NCBI RefSeq assembly: GCF_001709345.1
Contig: NZ_MDTQ01000001.1
Span: forward strand, 3,782,023-3,846,022
Reading direction: 5' to 3'
From: Terasakiispira papahanaumokuakeensis
GTDB taxonomy: Bacteria; Pseudomonadota; Gammaproteobacteria; Pseudomonadales; Halomonadaceae
Length of the DNA stretch: 64,000 bases
Part shown: positions 18,814 through 28,575 of the stretch, one piece after another
How the letters are laid out: each line of letters starts with the position of its first letter
Position numbering within the stretch: position 1 is the stretch's first letter
The notes under the pieces: generated by a model
The model's database searches: none
What the model saw: only the letters and a program-made list of their open reading frames with translations
What the model was told of the DNA's origin: nothing
Program-made: the position numbers and the translations under genes

Positions 18814-19953
18814 ATGGCCAAACGAGATTACTACGAAGTACTGGGCATTGATCGCGATGCCGATGATAAAGCGATTAAAAAGGCTTATCGTCGGCTGGCG
18901 ATGAAATACCATCCGGACCGAAACCCGGATGACCCGGCTGCTGATGAGAAGTTTAAAGAAGCCACCGAAGCCTATGAAGTGCTCTCGGATGAAGATAAGC
19001 GTGCTGCGTATGATCGCTTCGGCCACGATGGGGTCGACCCCAGTATGGGAGGGGCTGGCGGCTTTAGTGGTGGTGGCGCCAGCTTCCAGGATATTTTTGG
19101 TGACGTCTTCGGTGACATCTTTGGTGGTGGTGCTGGTGGCGGCGGCCGTGGGGGTGCGAATAGCCCGCAGCGCGGTGCTGACCTGCGCTACCAGCTCGAT
19201 CTAGATCTTGAAGATGCTGTTCGCGGCACTTCTGTCAAAATCAAAGTGCCGACCCTGACCGAGTGTGAACATTGTGAGGGTTCTGGCTCTGAAGATGGTA
19301 AAACGGAAACCTGCTCAACCTGTAATGGGATGGGGCAGGTGCGGATGCAGCAAGGCTTCTTTGCGATTCAGCAGACTTGTCCGACCTGTCACGGGCAGGG
19401 CACTATTATTCGTAACCCTTGCCACAAGTGTCACGGCCAGGGGCGTGTCCGCGAACATAAAACACTGGATGTAAAAATTCCGGCCGGTGTGGATAATGGC
19501 GATCGCATTCGCCTTGGCGGTGAAGGCGAAGCGGGCATGCGTGGTGGCCCGGCAGGTGATCTATATGTGCAGATCAATGTTCGCCCGCACCCCATCTTTG
19601 AGCGTGATGGCGCTAACTTATATTGCGAAGTGCCGATTAGCTTTGTTGATGCGACCCTGGGCGGTGAGTTGGAAGTGCCGACACTGGATGGTCGTGTGAA
19701 GCTGAAAATCCCCCCTGAAACACAAACAGGCAAGCTATTCCGTCTACGGGGTAAAGGGGTGAAGCCTGTGCGTGGTGGCATGACAGGGGATTTGATGTGC
19801 CGTGTTGTCGTTGAAACGCCGGTGAACCTCTCTGAGGATCAGAAGAATATTCTGCGTGAGTTCCACGAAGGGTTGAGTTCTACCAAACACTCACCCAAGA
19901 AAACGGGTTTCTTTGATGGCGTGAAGAAGTTCTTTGATGAGATGAAGTTCTAG
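18814..19953 (+). CDS. dnaJ: Co-chaperone DnaJ (Hsp40)
   Basis: DnaJ delivers substrates to DnaK and stimulates its ATPase. The 379-residue protein has the J domain (1-70) with YHPDRNP (HPD motif), a Gly/Phe region (about 75-125), and four CxxCxGxG zinc repeats: [27 protein letters not shown] and CHKCHGQGR. The C-terminal peptide-binding domains follow. It is the last gene of the grpE-dnaK-dnaJ block and is closed by a strong terminator. Confidence 0.98.
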   Translation: MAKRDYYEVLGIDRDADDKAIKKAYRRLAMKYHPDRNPDDPAADEKFKEATEAYEVLSDEDKRAAYDRFGHDGVDPSMGGAGGFSGGGASFQDIFGDVFGDIFGGGAGGGGRGGANSPQRGADLRYQLDLDLEDAVRGTSVKIKVPTLTECEHCEGSGSEDGKTETCSTCNGMGQVRMQQGFFAIQQTCPTCHGQGTIIRNPCHKCHGQGRVREHKTLDVKIPAGVDNGDRIRLGGEGEAGMRGGPAGDLYVQINVRPHPIFERDGANLYCEVPISFVDATLGGELEVPTLDGRVKLKIPPETQTGKLFRLRGKGVKPVRGGMTGDLMCRVVVETPVNLSEDQKNILREFHEGLSSTKHSPKKTGFFDGVKKFFDEMKF

Positions 19954-19974
19954 TCGCTTGATCGACACCTGATC

Positions 19975-20010
19975 AAAAAACCGCCTGTTCTTTCGAATAG
20001 GCGGTTTTTT
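19975..20010. terminator. Bidirectional terminator after dnaJ
   Basis: AAAAAACCGCCTGTTC-TTTC-GAATAGGCGGTTTTTT forms a 10-bp G/C-rich stem (one G-U) with A/T flanks. It also suits the convergent teaD side. Confidence 0.9.
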
Positions 20011-20047
20011 GTTGGGCCTGACTCATACTAAACGGGGTGAATCAGCG

Positions 20048-20488
20048 CTAGACCACTAGCACCGGGCATTTGGCGCGGCTGGCGACGCGTTGAGAGACAC
20101 TCCCTAAAAACATACCATCCACGTCACCGGTGGTCCCGCGACTTCCCATCACAATTAAATCGATTTCCTGCTTTTGGGCAAACTTGGTGATGGTACTGGA
20201 GGGGCGGCCGCTCTTTACAAACCCTCTGACTTGTTCTGAGCCCATCGCTTTAGCATGATCCTTGGCTTGGGTCACAATCTCACGGGCATACTCTCGCAAG
20301 GATTGATCAGGGATTTGGACATCCTCTGGTCGAACCATCGATAGCGAGGCTTCAAACAGGCTATGGTGTTTGTAGACGTAGAGCAGGATTAACTCCGCAT
20401 GAGTCAGTTGCTGTAACTCTACGGCTTTATCCAGTGCTTCAATGGATAGCTTCGAGCCATCGACCGGCACCAGTATCTTTTTGAACAT
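20048..20488 (-). CDS. teaD: Universal stress protein, TeaD-type
   Basis: This 146-residue UspA-fold protein begins [18 protein letters not shown] and ends with the ATP-binding motif [19 protein letters not shown], which has the G-2x-G-9x-G(S) pattern of nucleotide-binding UspA proteins. In Halomonas elongata the last gene of teaABCD encodes the ATP-binding Usp TeaD, which lowers ectoine uptake, and the order here is the same. I start it at ATG 20488, preceded by GAGGAAGG. The role as a regulator of this transporter follows from synteny. Confidence 0.85.
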   Translation of the reverse strand: MFKKILVPVDGSKLSIEALDKAVELQQLTHAELILLYVYKHHSLFEASLSMVRPEDVQIPDQSLREYAREIVTQAKDHAKAMGSEQVRGFVKSGRPSSTITKFAQKQEIDLIVMGSRGTTGDVDGMFLGSVSQRVASRAKCPVLVV

Positions 20489-20618
20489 CGAATCCTTCCT
20501 CTGTGACAAACCCCACCTTTTCAGGTCGGGTCGCGCTTCAGGGAACGCTGGGTTCAGGTGACATCAGGTCAAAGGTGTCCTCCATGCTGACCTGAGGCCA
20601 GCATTGATTGAAGAGGGG

Positions 20619-21902
20619 TTATCTAAAGGCCAGATCTCGTAGGAATAGCGCAATCTCAGGGAAGGCCACTAATAACCCTGCTGCGACCATGAGCATCAAG
20701 ATAAAGGGAGGCGTTCCTTTAATGACGTCCAGGTAGGGACGTTTGAAAATGGCGATGGCGGTGAAAATGTCGCAGCCAAACGGCGGGGTGGCGGAACCGA
20801 TGGCCACCTGTAGGGTGATCATTGTTCCGACCAGCACGGGATCCAGCCCTGTGCTCTCGACGACGGGCGAGAAAATGGGCACCAGGACGAGAATGACGAC
20901 AATGGGGTCGACAAACATGCAGCCAATAAAGAAGGCGATCGCAATGGTGATGAGGACGCCATTCGGCCCCATATCGGCAATGCCAATGGCATTCAATAGG
21001 ATCTCAGGGACCTGAGCAAACGAAATGATCCAGGAGAAACTGTTGCCGACGGCGACCAGAATAAAGACAACCGCTGTAATCAGGCCGGTGGACTTAGCAA
21101 TGGCAAAGATATCCCGGGCATTCAAGGCGCGGAAAACACCGAACTCCAGAATAATGGCATAAAGCACACAAGCGGCCGCCGCTTCGGTTGGGCTGAAGAT
21201 ACCACCATAGATGCCACCCACGATGATCACTGGAAACCCCAGCGGCCACAAGGCCTGACGAACAGCGACAAAACGTTCAGACCAGCTGGCTTTAGGCTCA
21301 GTGGGCACATCTTTGACAATGGCGTAAATCACACAATAGACCGAGAACATCGCGAGGATGAGTAATCCAGGGCCGATCCCGGCGATAAAAAGCTCCCCGA
21401 TTGAGGTACCTGAAATCACGCCGTAAATAATCATGCCAATGCTGGGCGGGATCAAAAAGGCAATGTCGCTGGCATTAATGATCAGCGCCAGGCTGAACGC
21501 ATCAGAGTAACCGGCTTTAAGCATGCGAGGGCGAAGCGGGGAGCCGACGGCAACGACAGTCGCTTGAGTTGACCCGGAAACGGCACCAAACAAGGTACAA
21601 GAGGCGGCAGTACTGACCGCTAAGCCGCCACGAATATGGCCAATAAAGGTCATGACCATATTGATTAACCGCTCGGCGGACTGGCCTCGGGTCATAATAT
21701 CGGCGGCTAGAATAAACATCGGCACGGCGATCAATGAAGCGGGACGGATACCCGCCATCAATTGCTGAATCAGCGTCTCCATCTGGCCAAACCCATTGAA
21801 GGTCATGACAAAGCCGATGATGGATGCGGTAATCAGCGGGATCATCATAGGAAAGCCCAGCAGTAGCAGGACAATCATGGTGACCACCATTATTGTAATC
21901 AT
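20619..21902 (-). CDS. teaC: TRAP transporter large permease subunit, TeaC (DctM family)
   Basis: This 427-residue inner-membrane protein is the 12-TM transport subunit of a sodium-driven TRAP system. It shows the DctM features: TMIVLLLLGFPMMIPL at the N terminus, RPASLIAVPMFILAADIMTRG, LFGAVSGSTQATVVAVGSPLRP, ASDIAFLIPPSIGMIIYG, GGIYGGIFSPTEAAAACVLYA and the C-terminal GSATPPFGCDIFTA. GGAGGA precedes the ATG. It sits between teaB and teaD in an operon with the TeaA-like binding protein, so ectoine or hydroxyectoine is the expected substrate. Confidence 0.92.
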   Translation of the reverse strand: MITIMVVTMIVLLLLGFPMMIPLITASIIGFVMTFNGFGQMETLIQQLMAGIRPASLIAVPMFILAADIMTRGQSAERLINMVMTFIGHIRGGLAVSTAASCTLFGAVSGSTQATVVAVGSPLRPRMLKAGYSDAFSLALIINASDIAFLIPPSIGMIIYGVISGTSIGELFIAGIGPGLLILAMFSVYCVIYAIVKDVPTEPKASWSERFVAVRQALWPLGFPVIIVGGIYGGIFSPTEAAAACVLYAIILEFGVFRALNARDIFAIAKSTGLITAVVFILVAVGNSFSWIISFAQVPEILLNAIGIADMGPNGVLITIAIAFFIGCMFVDPIVVILVLVPIFSPVVESTGLDPVLVGTMITLQVAIGSATPPFGCDIFTAIAIFKRPYLDVIKGTPPFILMLMVAAGLLVAFPEIALFLRDLAFR

Positions 21903-22007
21903 ATGAGGTTCCTCCGCACCATGCCGCCGTTACCCACGAAACGAATGTTGATCACGCGAGTATTGATCAAATAAGCGTTTTTAAAACAGTGGCTTGCTAA
22001 GCAGGGG

Positions 22008-22586
22008 TTAGACTTCAGTTTCTGTGTCGTCATAGCTATCGAGCACCCCTGTTGAGATATAAACATCCCGTGATGTTAGATTCTTGATGGCGGTCAGCAG
22101 GTATTGGATACCGGTAATCAGAAAGCCAACGGGTACCCACAGATAAATCCAAAAGATGGGGAAGCCTAACGCGGGTAATACACGGCCCTTGCCATATAAA
22201 TCCACAATGTAAAAGCAGGCGTAATACAGTAAGAAGAACATGATGGCCGCAGTGAATAATGAAATCGTCACCATGAGTATTTTTCGGCCTGTGGCGGGCA
22301 GGGCGTCATAGACGGCGGACATCCGGATATGGCGGCCATGGCGGGCAGCATAGCCGATACCAGCAAAAGTGATCATGATGATCAAAATACGGTTGATTTC
22401 ACCAGAAAAGAAAATGCTTTCTCCAATGGCAAAGCGGCCCACCACATTGGCGACAGTATTGAGCGCCATCAGTAAAACGCCAAGCGCTAGGATAACGGCT
22501 TCAACCTTACTGATCAGTGTATCTAGTGTCCCTAGAATGCCAGGAAGGCCGGATGTGTAATGAATTTCAGACTCGTCTTCGGTCAT
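22008..22586 (-). CDS. teaB: TRAP transporter small permease subunit, TeaB (DctQ family)
   Basis: This protein of about 192 residues has four hydrophobic segments, the DctQ topology. TM1 (about 30-50) reads [17 protein letters not shown], followed by the family features around [29 protein letters not shown], and the last segment is [18 protein letters not shown]. It associates with TeaC. The start is uncertain: ATG 22586 follows AAGGGTC, while ATG 22601 would add five residues. Confidence 0.85.
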   Translation of the reverse strand: MTEDESEIHYTSGLPGILGTLDTLISKVEAVILALGVLLMALNTVANVVGRFAIGESIFFSGEINRILIIMITFAGIGYAARHGRHIRMSAVYDALPATGRKILMVTISLFTAAIMFFLLYYACFYIVDLYGKGRVLPALGFPIFWIYLWVPVGFLITGIQYLLTAIKNLTSRDVYISTGVLDSYDDTETEV

Positions 22587-22788
22587 GACCCTTAATCCCA
22601 TTCGAAGGGATGCCTTTCACAAAAGTCTATTTCAATACCTGCGCAATGTGCGTGTTGATGAAGTTCCGCTAATGCATCCAGGTGCTGTTTAGACCGCTTG
22701 TTTATCGCCGCCTTATCCACCACTTAGGCTTCTCATCGCCATGAGCAAACGGGTATTGAGCTATCTTCTGAGGCAACCATGATCAAAA

Positions 22789-22817
22789 GAACCGGCCCTC
22801 ACTTGGAGGGCCGGTTC
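22789..22817 (-). terminator. Hairpin with T tract between teaA and teaB
   Basis: A perfect 12-bp stem (GAACCGGCCCTC / GAGGGCCGGTTC) with a 5-nt loop starts 8 nt after the teaA stop and is followed on the minus strand by TTTTG. It is probably a partial terminator or 3' stabiliser that raises binding-protein levels over the permease. Confidence 0.75.
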
Positions 22818-22824
22818 GATAGGC

Positions 22825-23844
22825 TTATTGTTGCTCGACGTTTTTCAGGTCCTGCTTGAACTGTTTCAGCAGTTTTTTCCCGTTATCGCCAGTCATTTCC
22901 AGGAATTTCTCTTCAACCTGGGGAGCGCGTTCTTTAAAAGCTTCAATCTCTTTATCGGTCAGGCGAGTGACTGTCACCTCATCGGAAGCTTGTTGAATTT
23001 TCTCCAGTGAGCGTTCTGCAAGCCCTTGAATGTGTTCCATGGTGTGGCTATAAGCCGCTTCAGAGGCATCCTGGACCAACTGTTTGTCGTTATCCGACAG
23101 GTCATTATAGAAATCTTGGTTGGCCATGACCGCGGTGGTGAACCAGCCGTGCCCGGTAAAGGTCAGGTTGGGAGAGACTTCGTATAGCCCCCCAGACTCA
23201 ATCCAGAAAATGGGGTTCTCTTGGCCATCAAGAATCCCAGTTTGGAGTGCACCATAAACCTCACCCCACGGCAGTGGAGTGGGGGTTGCACCGAACGCAC
23301 GATAGGTCTCAGACAGCAACGGGTTGGTCATGACCCGGATCTTTTTATTATTAAAATCTGCCGGGGAATGAATAGGCTCATCGGCGGTGACGACCATTTC
23401 CCCTTCCGGGAACATTTTTAAGAGCTCTAGGCCGTGCTCAGCATAGAGTTTGGGGAACATCTCGTTAATCGCTTTCGATTCATCGAAGAACTTCAGCACG
23501 GTCTGCTCATCAGTAGGCAGCAGGTAGGGGATAAAGAAGATTTGAGCGGAAGGAATTAAAGCGCCGGTAAAGCCTGGGGACTGGTCAACAAACTGCAGAA
23601 TACCATTTTGAGTTTGTTCCATAATGTCGTTGGATTCGCCTAACTCACCGAATCGATAAACCTGAACATTATGGTCGGAATTGTTTTCAATGTATTTTTT
23701 GAAGGCTTGAGCATACACATCCTGAACGTCGCCTTGATATTCTTCATGCGCATAGCGCCAAGTATCGGCCAGTGCGGCAGCTGACATCCCCGTCGCAGCC
23801 AGGGCCAAAGCGGTTGCACTGGCTATCTTGCTCAATGTTTTCAT
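22825..23844 (-). CDS. teaA: Ectoine-binding protein of TRAP transporter, TeaA
   Basis: This 339-residue periplasmic binding protein very closely follows remembered TeaA of Halomonas elongata: ADTWRYAHEEYQGDVQDV after a signal peptide ending ALA, YRFGELGES, IMEQTQNGILQF, FFDESKAINEMFPKLY, PTPLPWGEVYGALQTG and GQENPIFWIESGGLY. TeaA delivers ectoine and hydroxyectoine to TeaBC for compatible-solute uptake at high salt. I take ATG 23844 because TGGAGA stands at proper distance. An ATG two codons earlier is too close to it. It is the first gene of teaABCD. Confidence 0.92.
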   Translation of the reverse strand: MKTLSKIASATALALAATGMSAAALADTWRYAHEEYQGDVQDVYAQAFKKYIENNSDHNVQVYRFGELGESNDIMEQTQNGILQFVDQSPGFTGALIPSAQIFFIPYLLPTDEQTVLKFFDESKAINEMFPKLYAEHGLELLKMFPEGEMVVTADEPIHSPADFNNKKIRVMTNPLLSETYRAFGATPTPLPWGEVYGALQTGILDGQENPIFWIESGGLYEVSPNLTFTGHGWFTTAVMANQDFYNDLSDNDKQLVQDASEAAYSHTMEHIQGLAERSLEKIQQASDEVTVTRLTDKEIEAFKERAPQVEEKFLEMTGDNGKKLLKQFKQDLKNVEQQ

Positions 23845-24339
23845 TATCATTCTCCATTTAGATCCAGTCGCCGGATTGAGATCTGCCTTGTGCGCCTTCT
23901 TGTGGGGCGACGTATCGAATAAAAGCTAGCCAATGTGGACTTCCCCGCACTAAGGCAAGCGGCAGATACACATAAGCCCTAAATAGCATTGCAAACATAA
24001 AATTATCTTTCAATAGGATAATGAAAATAATTTTTTATGGTTGGTGGGTTGAACAAGAGCCCCAGGTATCGTGACACCCGGAAAAGCGGCTATGGAAATA
24101 CGCCGCGGGCAAGCATGCGAATCAAGTCTTTTGATGTGTTAAAAGACTTCTCAGTACGTTGAGTCTAGGCAAAGAAATGCTCATCGTTCAAATAACGCTT
24201 GTCAGAGAGATGCCTATTGGGCTCAACAGCGGTTTCTCAGCGGAAGGTCGATATATCGATAAAAGGCCCCGTGATGGGGCCTTGAGAAGGACTGGCTGGG
24301 TATACGGATTGAGTGGAGTGAAGACTTATCGCCTAGTGC
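23845..24339. other. teaA upstream region, no gene seen
   Basis: This 495-bp gap between the divergent-looking ends of teaA (start) and fkpA (stop) holds the teaA promoter, which I cannot place. An A/T-rich stretch around 24000-24040 is the likely promoter area. It also contains a 9-bp hairpin (AAGTCTTTT-N8-AAAAGACTT, 24124-24149) and the fkpA terminator at 24263-24283. Confidence 0.4.
24263..24283 (-). terminator. Terminator of fkpA
   Basis: AAGGCCCC-N5-GGGGCCTT is a perfect 8-bp stem followed by TTTTATC on the minus strand, 56 nt after the fkpA stop. Confidence 0.8.
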
Positions 24340-25059
24340 TTATTGAGCATCGGCTTGAGTGTCTTTACCCTCTTCAATGCTGAGAAGCTCAACTTTGAAA
24401 TGTAGGGTTTCATTGGGGCCGATCTTGCCACCTGCGCCGGCTGGGCCATAGGCGAGATTGGCCGGAATGTAGAGTTCATATTCACTGCCGACAGGCATTA
24501 ACTGCAGCGCTTCCTGCCATCCTGGAATGACCTGGTTGACTTGAAAGCTGACGGGCTCACCGCGTTGATAGGAGCTGTCAAATACCGTGCCATCCAGCAG
24601 CTTACCTTCATAGTTCACTTTGACGGTATCGTCCGCTTCGGGGGTCTCGCCATCACCCTTGCGAATAACCTTGTATTGCAGGCCCGAGTCGGTGACTTTA
24701 ACTCCATCTTTGTCGGCATTGTCGGCGAGGAAGGCATCGCCTTTGGCTTTGTTTTCGGAGGCTTGTTGCTGTTGTTTAGCTTGAGCCTTGGCCATCATCT
24801 CTTGCTGGAATTGCTTGAGTGTATTTTGAATCTCATCCTGGCTCATTTGCAGGTCTTGATTATTCAATACATCGCGAATGGCTTGGGCGTAGCTGTCGAC
24901 ATCCAGTGAGTCGATACCGCTTTGTTGTAACTGCTTCGCGGTCACAACACCAATGGCATATCCCGTTTTGGCATCCGGTGTGCTGGGGGCCGCTGCCTGG
25001 GCCATCATCGGAAGGGCCATGCTGGTGGTGATCACCAGTGCACCAAATCGTTTAAGCAT
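24340..25059 (-). CDS. fkpA: FKBP-type peptidyl-prolyl isomerase, FkpA/Mip-like
   Basis: This 239-residue periplasmic folding catalyst has a signal peptide ending MMAQAAAPS, an N-terminal helical dimerisation region (about 30-115) with a Gln-rich coil (MAKAQAKQQQQASENKAKGD), and a C-terminal FKBP domain with VKVNYEGKLLDGTVFDSSY, PVSFQVNQVIPGWQEALQL and IPANLAYGPAGAGGKIGPN. These are the canonical active-site segments. AAGGAG precedes ATG 25059, so the longer frame is not used. It is a single gene with its own terminator. Confidence 0.92.
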   Translation of the reverse strand: MLKRFGALVITTSMALPMMAQAAAPSTPDAKTGYAIGVVTAKQLQQSGIDSLDVDSYAQAIRDVLNNQDLQMSQDEIQNTLKQFQQEMMAKAQAKQQQQASENKAKGDAFLADNADKDGVKVTDSGLQYKVIRKGDGETPEADDTVKVNYEGKLLDGTVFDSSYQRGEPVSFQVNQVIPGWQEALQLMPVGSEYELYIPANLAYGPAGAGGKIGPNETLHFKVELLSIEEGKDTQADAQ

Positions 25060-25179
25060 TATATCTCCTTGGGTTAAGGTGCTGAAAAACAACGTGAGAT
25101 GGCATCAGGCACAATCTCAGTTAACGGTTGGGCTCTGCAATACCTCATGAGTTCCGTATCAGGGCGATATTACCTGAGA

Positions 25180-25752
25180 TCAAGGGGCCTCGGGGCGAGC
25201 ATGAGCCAGAAATTCGATAATCCGCATGCTGGCCTCGGCGGCCTCGGCGTCATCCAATACCACTGTGAGCAGGATGTGTAGTGTCTCTGGATCGGGACTG
25301 CTATCCGCTGCCAAACAACGAGCGAGGTTTTCGATCAGCGCCGCTTGGCGGTCTTCGCAAGGGGTTAACCCTTGACGCTGACGGTAATGAAAATACAACA
25401 TCGCCTGCTCTTGTTTTTCAGACAGGAGTTCAGCCTCAGCGATCAGCTGTTTCATTTGGTGTAACAGGCCCTCTTTTTCGTCGGGCTCGCCTTTATCTGC
25501 CAATACTTTCAGTTGGCGTCGCTGACGCCGCAAAATACAAGTGTAATCCTGGTGCCAGGCTTCCAATTGAGGTTGTTGGTGGGCTCGGTCAGGAAGAAAG
25601 CGTAAATGTTGCTGAGCCGCCCAGATGGCAAATAACAACAGGTTCACATTAGCCTGACACTCATCCTGTAGGCGTAGGCAGGCATGCTTAATACGTTCAA
25701 TGCCGTACAGGCGCAGGGAGAAACGCCAGAATGGGTTATCATGCTCCAGCAT
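25180..25752 (-). CDS. TIGR02444-family protein
   Basis: This is a soluble protein of about 190 residues. The N terminus LEHDNPFWRFSLRLYG and the later CQANVNLLLFAIW match the pattern I know from TIGR02444 (DUF2390) proteins, whose function is unknown. It is helical, rich in Gln, Leu and Arg, with no signal or membrane segment. ATG 25752 is chosen because the conserved region starts there. A longer frame would add 25 Arg-rich residues and overlap the divergent ABC-F gene. These genes are commonly divergent neighbours. Confidence 0.75.
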   Translation of the reverse strand: MLEHDNPFWRFSLRLYGIERIKHACLRLQDECQANVNLLLFAIWAAQQHLRFLPDRAHQQPQLEAWHQDYTCILRRQRRQLKVLADKGEPDEKEGLLHQMKQLIAEAELLSEKQEQAMLYFHYRQRQGLTPCEDRQAALIENLARCLAADSSPDPETLHILLTVVLDDAEAAEASMRIIEFLAHARPEAP

Positions 25753-25825
25753 CGTTTTATGACCTCTTACGCCCCGGTTCCGACCGCGCCGGTGGCGACC
25801 GAATTGCAAGCGGAGCAAATATAGC

Positions 25826-27757
25826 ATGATGACATTTAGAGGCTTGACCCTGCAACGTGGGGATCAGCAACTGCTGGAGAACTGTAACCTAAGCTTGCAC
25901 GCGGGCTGGAAAGTCGGTCTGACAGGCGCGAATGGGGCGGGGAAGTCGTCTTTATTTAAGGCCTTTCTTGGTGAGCTGATCCCCGATGCGGGTGATTTGG
26001 AGATGCCTGCCAGTTGGCGAATTGCCCATATGGCCCAAGAGGTCAGTGCATTGGCGCGCCCAGCCATTGACTATGTGATGGATGGCGACCAAGTGCTGCG
26101 CGGCATCGAACAAGGGCTGCGTGAGGCTGAATCTGCGGACGATCATCATCGTATGGCCGAGCTGCATGGTCAGTATGATGCCATTCAGGGCTATGCCAAA
26201 CGTTCTGAGGCTGAGCAGTTACTGGCTGGGCTTGGGTTTGCCGAGGATGAGTTCGAGGCGCCTGTCAGTCATTTTTCTGGTGGTTGGCGCATTCGCTTGA
26301 ACTTGGCCCGCACGCTGTTTCAACCTTCAGATTTACTGTTGTTGGATGAGCCGACCAACCACTTGGATTTGGATACGACGCTGTGGTTGGAGCAATGGTT
26401 GCGTCAATACCCCGGCACCTTAGTGATGATCTCACACGACCGTGATGTACTGGATCATGTGGTCGATCACATTCTGCATATCGAGCGTCAGCAATTGACG
26501 CTTTACCGGGGGGGCTACTCTGACTTTGAGCGTCAGCGTGCCGAGCAGCTGGCGCAGCAACAAGCGGCGCATGAAAAGCAGCAATCTGAAATTGCCCATA
26601 TGCAACGCTTTATTGATCGCTTTAAAGCCAAGGCGACCAAAGCCAAAGCGGCGCAAAGCCGAATGAAGGCGTTAGAGCGCATGGAGCTGATTGCTCCGGC
26701 TCATGTCGACTCCCCTTTTAGCTTCACTTTTCCCGCATCGGATAAAACGTCCAACCCCTTACTTGTGTTGCGTGATGCGCAGTTGGGATATTCGACAGAT
26801 CAACCGATTCTCAAGCAGATGAGCCAAACGCTATTGCCTGGCCAAAGAATCGGCTTGTTGGGCCCCAATGGCGCGGGTAAATCCACATTGATTAAATCAT
26901 TAGTGGGTGATCTGCCGTTGTTGTCCGGTATGAGAACGGCAGGTGAGAATCTGTCGGTCGGTTATTTTGCGCAGCATCAGCTTGAAGCGTTAGATGTTCA
27001 GGCCTCTGCCGCGATGCATATTCAACGTCTATCCCCCAAGGCCAGCGAACAGAGTATCCGTAACTTTTTGGGCGGTTTTGGTTTTCATGGCGATGAGACG
27101 CAAAACCCTGTCGCCCGTTTCTCCGGCGGAGAAAAAGCCCGTTTGGCGTTGGCGTTAATTGCTTGGCAGAAGCCTAACCTGTTGCTTTTGGATGAGCCGA
27201 CCAACCATTTGGATTTGGAAATGCGTCACGCGCTGACGGTCGCCCTGCAGGATTTCGAAGGTGCTGTCATGGTGGTCTCGCATGATCGCTATTTGCTCAA
27301 AAGCACGGTCGATGCCTATTGGCTGGTGGCGGATGGTCAGGTGGCGTCTTTTGACGGTGACTTGGATGATTACGAGCAGTGGTTACGTCAGCGTAATGTG
27401 CAGGCTCGGCGTGAAGCCAAAGCGGCCCCTTCAGTCTCCAGTCAGACGCAGACACAAAAGCAAGAGCGTAAGCTTGACCGTAAAGCCGCGGCACAATTAA
27501 GGGCTCAGTTGAAGCCTTGGAAGCAAGCGGTTGATCAGGCTGAAAAGCAGCTTGAACAAGCACAGCAGCAGTTAGCGGACATCGAATCGCAGTTGGGAGA
27601 TGCTGCGCTTTATACGGATGATACGCGTAAAAGCGAGCTCCAGGCGTTGTTGCAGTCGGAAGGTCAGGTGCGTCAGGCGGTTGAAGACGCGGAACTGGAA
27701 TGGCTGGAAGCCAGTGAAGCCTTGGAAGAGAAGGAGGCTGAGTTACAAGCCTCCTAA
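25826..27757 (+). CDS. yheS: ABC-F ATPase, YheS-like
   Basis: This 643-residue cytoplasmic protein has two ABC domains and no membrane part, the ABC-F arrangement that acts on ribosomes. The first domain has GANGAGKSS, FSGGWRIRLNLARTL and LLLLDEPTNHLDLD. The linker is Gln-rich with FIDRFKAKATKAKAAQSR. The second domain has GPNGAGKSTLIK, FSGGEKARLAL and LLLLDEPTNHLDLE. The C-terminal tail is a Gln/Glu coiled coil with a Lys-rich start, as in YheS (E. coli 637 residues) and Uup. YheS fits best by length and linker. It is divergent from the TIGR02444 gene. Confidence 0.88.
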   Translation: MMTFRGLTLQRGDQQLLENCNLSLHAGWKVGLTGANGAGKSSLFKAFLGELIPDAGDLEMPASWRIAHMAQEVSALARPAIDYVMDGDQVLRGIEQGLREAESADDHHRMAELHGQYDAIQGYAKRSEAEQLLAGLGFAEDEFEAPVSHFSGGWRIRLNLARTLFQPSDLLLLDEPTNHLDLDTTLWLEQWLRQYPGTLVMISHDRDVLDHVVDHILHIERQQLTLYRGGYSDFERQRAEQLAQQQAAHEKQQSEIAHMQRFIDRFKAKATKAKAAQSRMKALERMELIAPAHVDSPFSFTFPASDKTSNPLLVLRDAQLGYSTDQPILKQMSQTLLPGQRIGLLGPNGAGKSTLIKSLVGDLPLLSGMRTAGENLSVGYFAQHQLEALDVQASAAMHIQRLSPKASEQSIRNFLGGFGFHGDETQNPVARFSGGEKARLALALIAWQKPNLLLLDEPTNHLDLEMRHALTVALQDFEGAVMVVSHDRYLLKSTVDAYWLVADGQVASFDGDLDDYEQWLRQRNVQARREAKAAPSVSSQTQTQKQERKLDRKAAAQLRAQLKPWKQAVDQAEKQLEQAQQQLADIESQLGDAALYTDDTRKSELQALLQSEGQVRQAVEDAELEWLEASEALEEKEAELQAS

Positions 27758-27795
27758 AAACGCATCATAGACCCCGTGAGCGGTGTGGCATCGAT

Positions 27796-28575
27796 TTAAT
27801 CACCGACGTAAATCATCTTACGGGTCATGCCGCCATCAACGACAAAGTTCTGGCCCGTGATAAAGCTGGCTTCGGGTGATGCCAGCCAGCTGACCAAGCT
27901 GGCTACGTCATCAGGCTTACCGACGCGGCCGACGGGGTGTTGCGCCTTATCTTCTTCGGAATGATAGGGCTCATAACGGGAGCTGGTTTTTTGCCAGTCA
28001 CTGACTTCAATCCAGCCTGGGCTGATAGCGTTAACGCGAATATCCGGCCCCAAACTGATGGCCAGTGCCTGAGTGAGGGCCACAATACCGCCTTTACTGG
28101 CGCTGTAGGCCTCAGTGTCAGGCTCGGCTTGTTGTGCCCGGGTAGACGCCATATTGATGATGCAACCACCGCTGTCCCGTAAATAGGGGACAGCGTGCTT
28201 GCAACACAGAAAAGTACCGGTCAAATTGACGTTTAAAACACGCTGCCAACGGTCCAGATCTAAATCTTCTATCGGGCCATTAAACGGATTGGAAAGGGCC
28301 GCATTATTCACCAGTAAATCAAGCCGCCCGAAAGTTTCCAGCGTATGCTCAAACAGGGCCGCGACAGCGGCTTCATTACTGATATCGGTGGCTTGAAAGG
28401 CCACGGGGCCTAACGCATCAAATAAGTGGATCGCTTCTGTTCCCGCTTCTCCGTCCAGATCAGCAATCATGACCTTCCAGCCACGTTGTAACAAGTGGCC
28501 CACAAGTGCGCGGCCAATGCCCTGAGCGCCGCCGGTAATCAGAGCCACAGGGGGGGTGGGGGAAGGGGTGTTCAT
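27796..28575 (-). CDS. SDR-family oxidoreductase
   Basis: This is a 259-residue classical short-chain dehydrogenase. It has the nucleotide-binding [12 protein letters not shown] after strand 2 (Asp favours NAD), NNAALSNP, the catalytic Ser in INMASTRA, and YSASKGG with Tyr and Lys. Near the end, [14 protein letters not shown] is typical. The substrate cannot be inferred. Its ATG overlaps the dtd stop by four bases, so translation is coupled. Confidence 0.85.
   Translation of the reverse strand: MNTPSPTPPVALITGGAQGIGRALVGHLLQRGWKVMIADLDGEAGTEAIHLFDALGPVAFQATDISNEAAVAALFEHTLETFGRLDLLVNNAALSNPFNGPIEDLDLDRWQRVLNVNLTGTFLCCKHAVPYLRDSGGCIINMASTRAQQAEPDTEAYSASKGGIVALTQALAISLGPDIRVNAISPGWIEVSDWQKTSSRYEPYHSEEDKAQHPVGRVGKPDDVASLVSWLASPEASFITGQNFVVDGGMTRKMIYVGD

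Noticed and set aside
23845-24339. A defined teaA promoter
   Set aside because: Several TTG and TAT-like words occur in the A/T-rich part but none have proper spacing, so I did not assign one.
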